The position numbers and the translations under genes were made by a program. This document shows, one piece after another, positions 53,128 through 53,239 of a DNA stretch of 53,239 nt. Each line of letters opens with the position of its first letter. Position 1 is the stretch's first letter. The stretch lies in the NCBI GenBank assembly GCA_964522665.1, contig CAZFVY010000044.1, positions 1 through 53,239 of the forward strand, given 5' to 3'. Origin of the DNA: CAZFVY01 sp964522665. Its GTDB lineage: Bacteria; Verrucomicrobiota; Verrucomicrobiia; Limisphaerales; CAZFVY01. A model generated the notes under the pieces. That model worked only from the letters and a program-made list of their open reading frames with translations. It was not told where the DNA came from and did not search any database.

Positions 53128-53239
53128 TCAGGAGTTGCTCGGGTGGAAAGCGACCCGCTTGGCGGCGGTGGGAGCGACTTCGCCGCTCAGGCAAGGGAGA
53201 ACGCGGGCGCGCTCGACGCCCTCCTTCACCAGGTGATCG
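53128..53239 (-). CDS. C-terminal end of an unknown protein (partial)
   Basis: A frame entering from the right edge ends at TGA 53130-53128, 6 bases before the thioredoxin-type gene. Only 36 residues are visible (ends RVAFHPSNS); no family is recognised. The tight spacing suggests an operon with the gene that follows. Confidence 0.45.
   Translation of the reverse strand, partial: DHLVKEGVERARVLPCLSGEVAPTAAKRVAFHPSNS

Noticed and set aside
1..53239. CRISPR array, insertion sequence or prophage
   Set aside because: No regularly spaced direct repeats, transposase, integrase or phage genes were seen.

Overview
The window is a high-GC bacterial chromosome segment. It most resembles the Verrucomicrobiota, probably the Pedosphaera/Limisphaerales group. 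The clues are a prepilin-type protein with an H-x9-DG motif, several ASPIC/FG-GAP, TPR and CXXCH secreted proteins, an alternative complex III operon, and futalosine-pathway menaquinone genes. No rRNA, CRISPR array, phage or insertion sequence was seen. This lineage call is inference from gene content.

Region 1 (1-3195): the tail of an unknown gene, a small coupled membrane protein, a DUF485 plus sodium:solute symporter pair (ActP/YjcH type), and a stand-alone ModE-type DNA-binding protein. Region 2 (3787-14779): one tightly overlapped ten-gene plus-strand respiratory operon. It holds alternative complex III (actABCDEF), a small membrane protein, a CcoN-like subunit, a CcoO-like cytochrome and another monohaem cytochrome. 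The CcoN-like protein aligns well with cbb3 oxidase subunit I but lacks five of its six metal-ligand histidines, so it cannot be a normal oxidase. No other terminal oxidase is present in the window.

Region 3 (14712-22547): queG-aroK on the minus strand, diverging from ptsI and a sugar nucleotidyltransferase, followed by a giant TPR/FG-GAP/ASPIC-like secreted protein. Region 4 (22609-33344, minus strand): a PAS-rich hybrid histidine kinase, an RlmI-type rRNA methyltransferase, a REC-adenylate cyclase, ubiD, trpC, and prfB. The prfB gene carries a classic programmed +1 frameshift that splits it into two frames.

Region 5 (33417-41443): a TPR membrane protein, a palindrome-rich repeat element with long inverted ends, a small membrane protein, and then three exported proteins in a row: an ASPIC/UnbV FG-GAP protein, an octahaem cytochrome c, and a cytochrome c/type II copper monooxygenase/TPR fusion. 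This trio is the best candidate for an uncharacterised extracytoplasmic redox system. Region 6 (41616-46342, minus strand): ubiX-ubiA-mqnE-mqnA-mqnC. With the distant ubiD these cover much of futalosine menaquinone synthesis, which would supply the quinol oxidised by alternative complex III; mqnB and mqnD are not here.

Region 7 (46510-53239): a lipoprotein amidase coupled to an NAD-dependent epimerase, a prepilin-like protein with a clear promoter and terminator, tRNA-Leu(CAG), a GNAT/cyclic-nucleotide-binding protein (a possible effector for the cyclase), a HEAT-thioredoxin (TlpA-like) membrane protein, and the tail of one more gene. Many genes overlap by ATGA or TGATG, and several have start codons well inside the longest reading frame; starts were chosen on overlap and family length.
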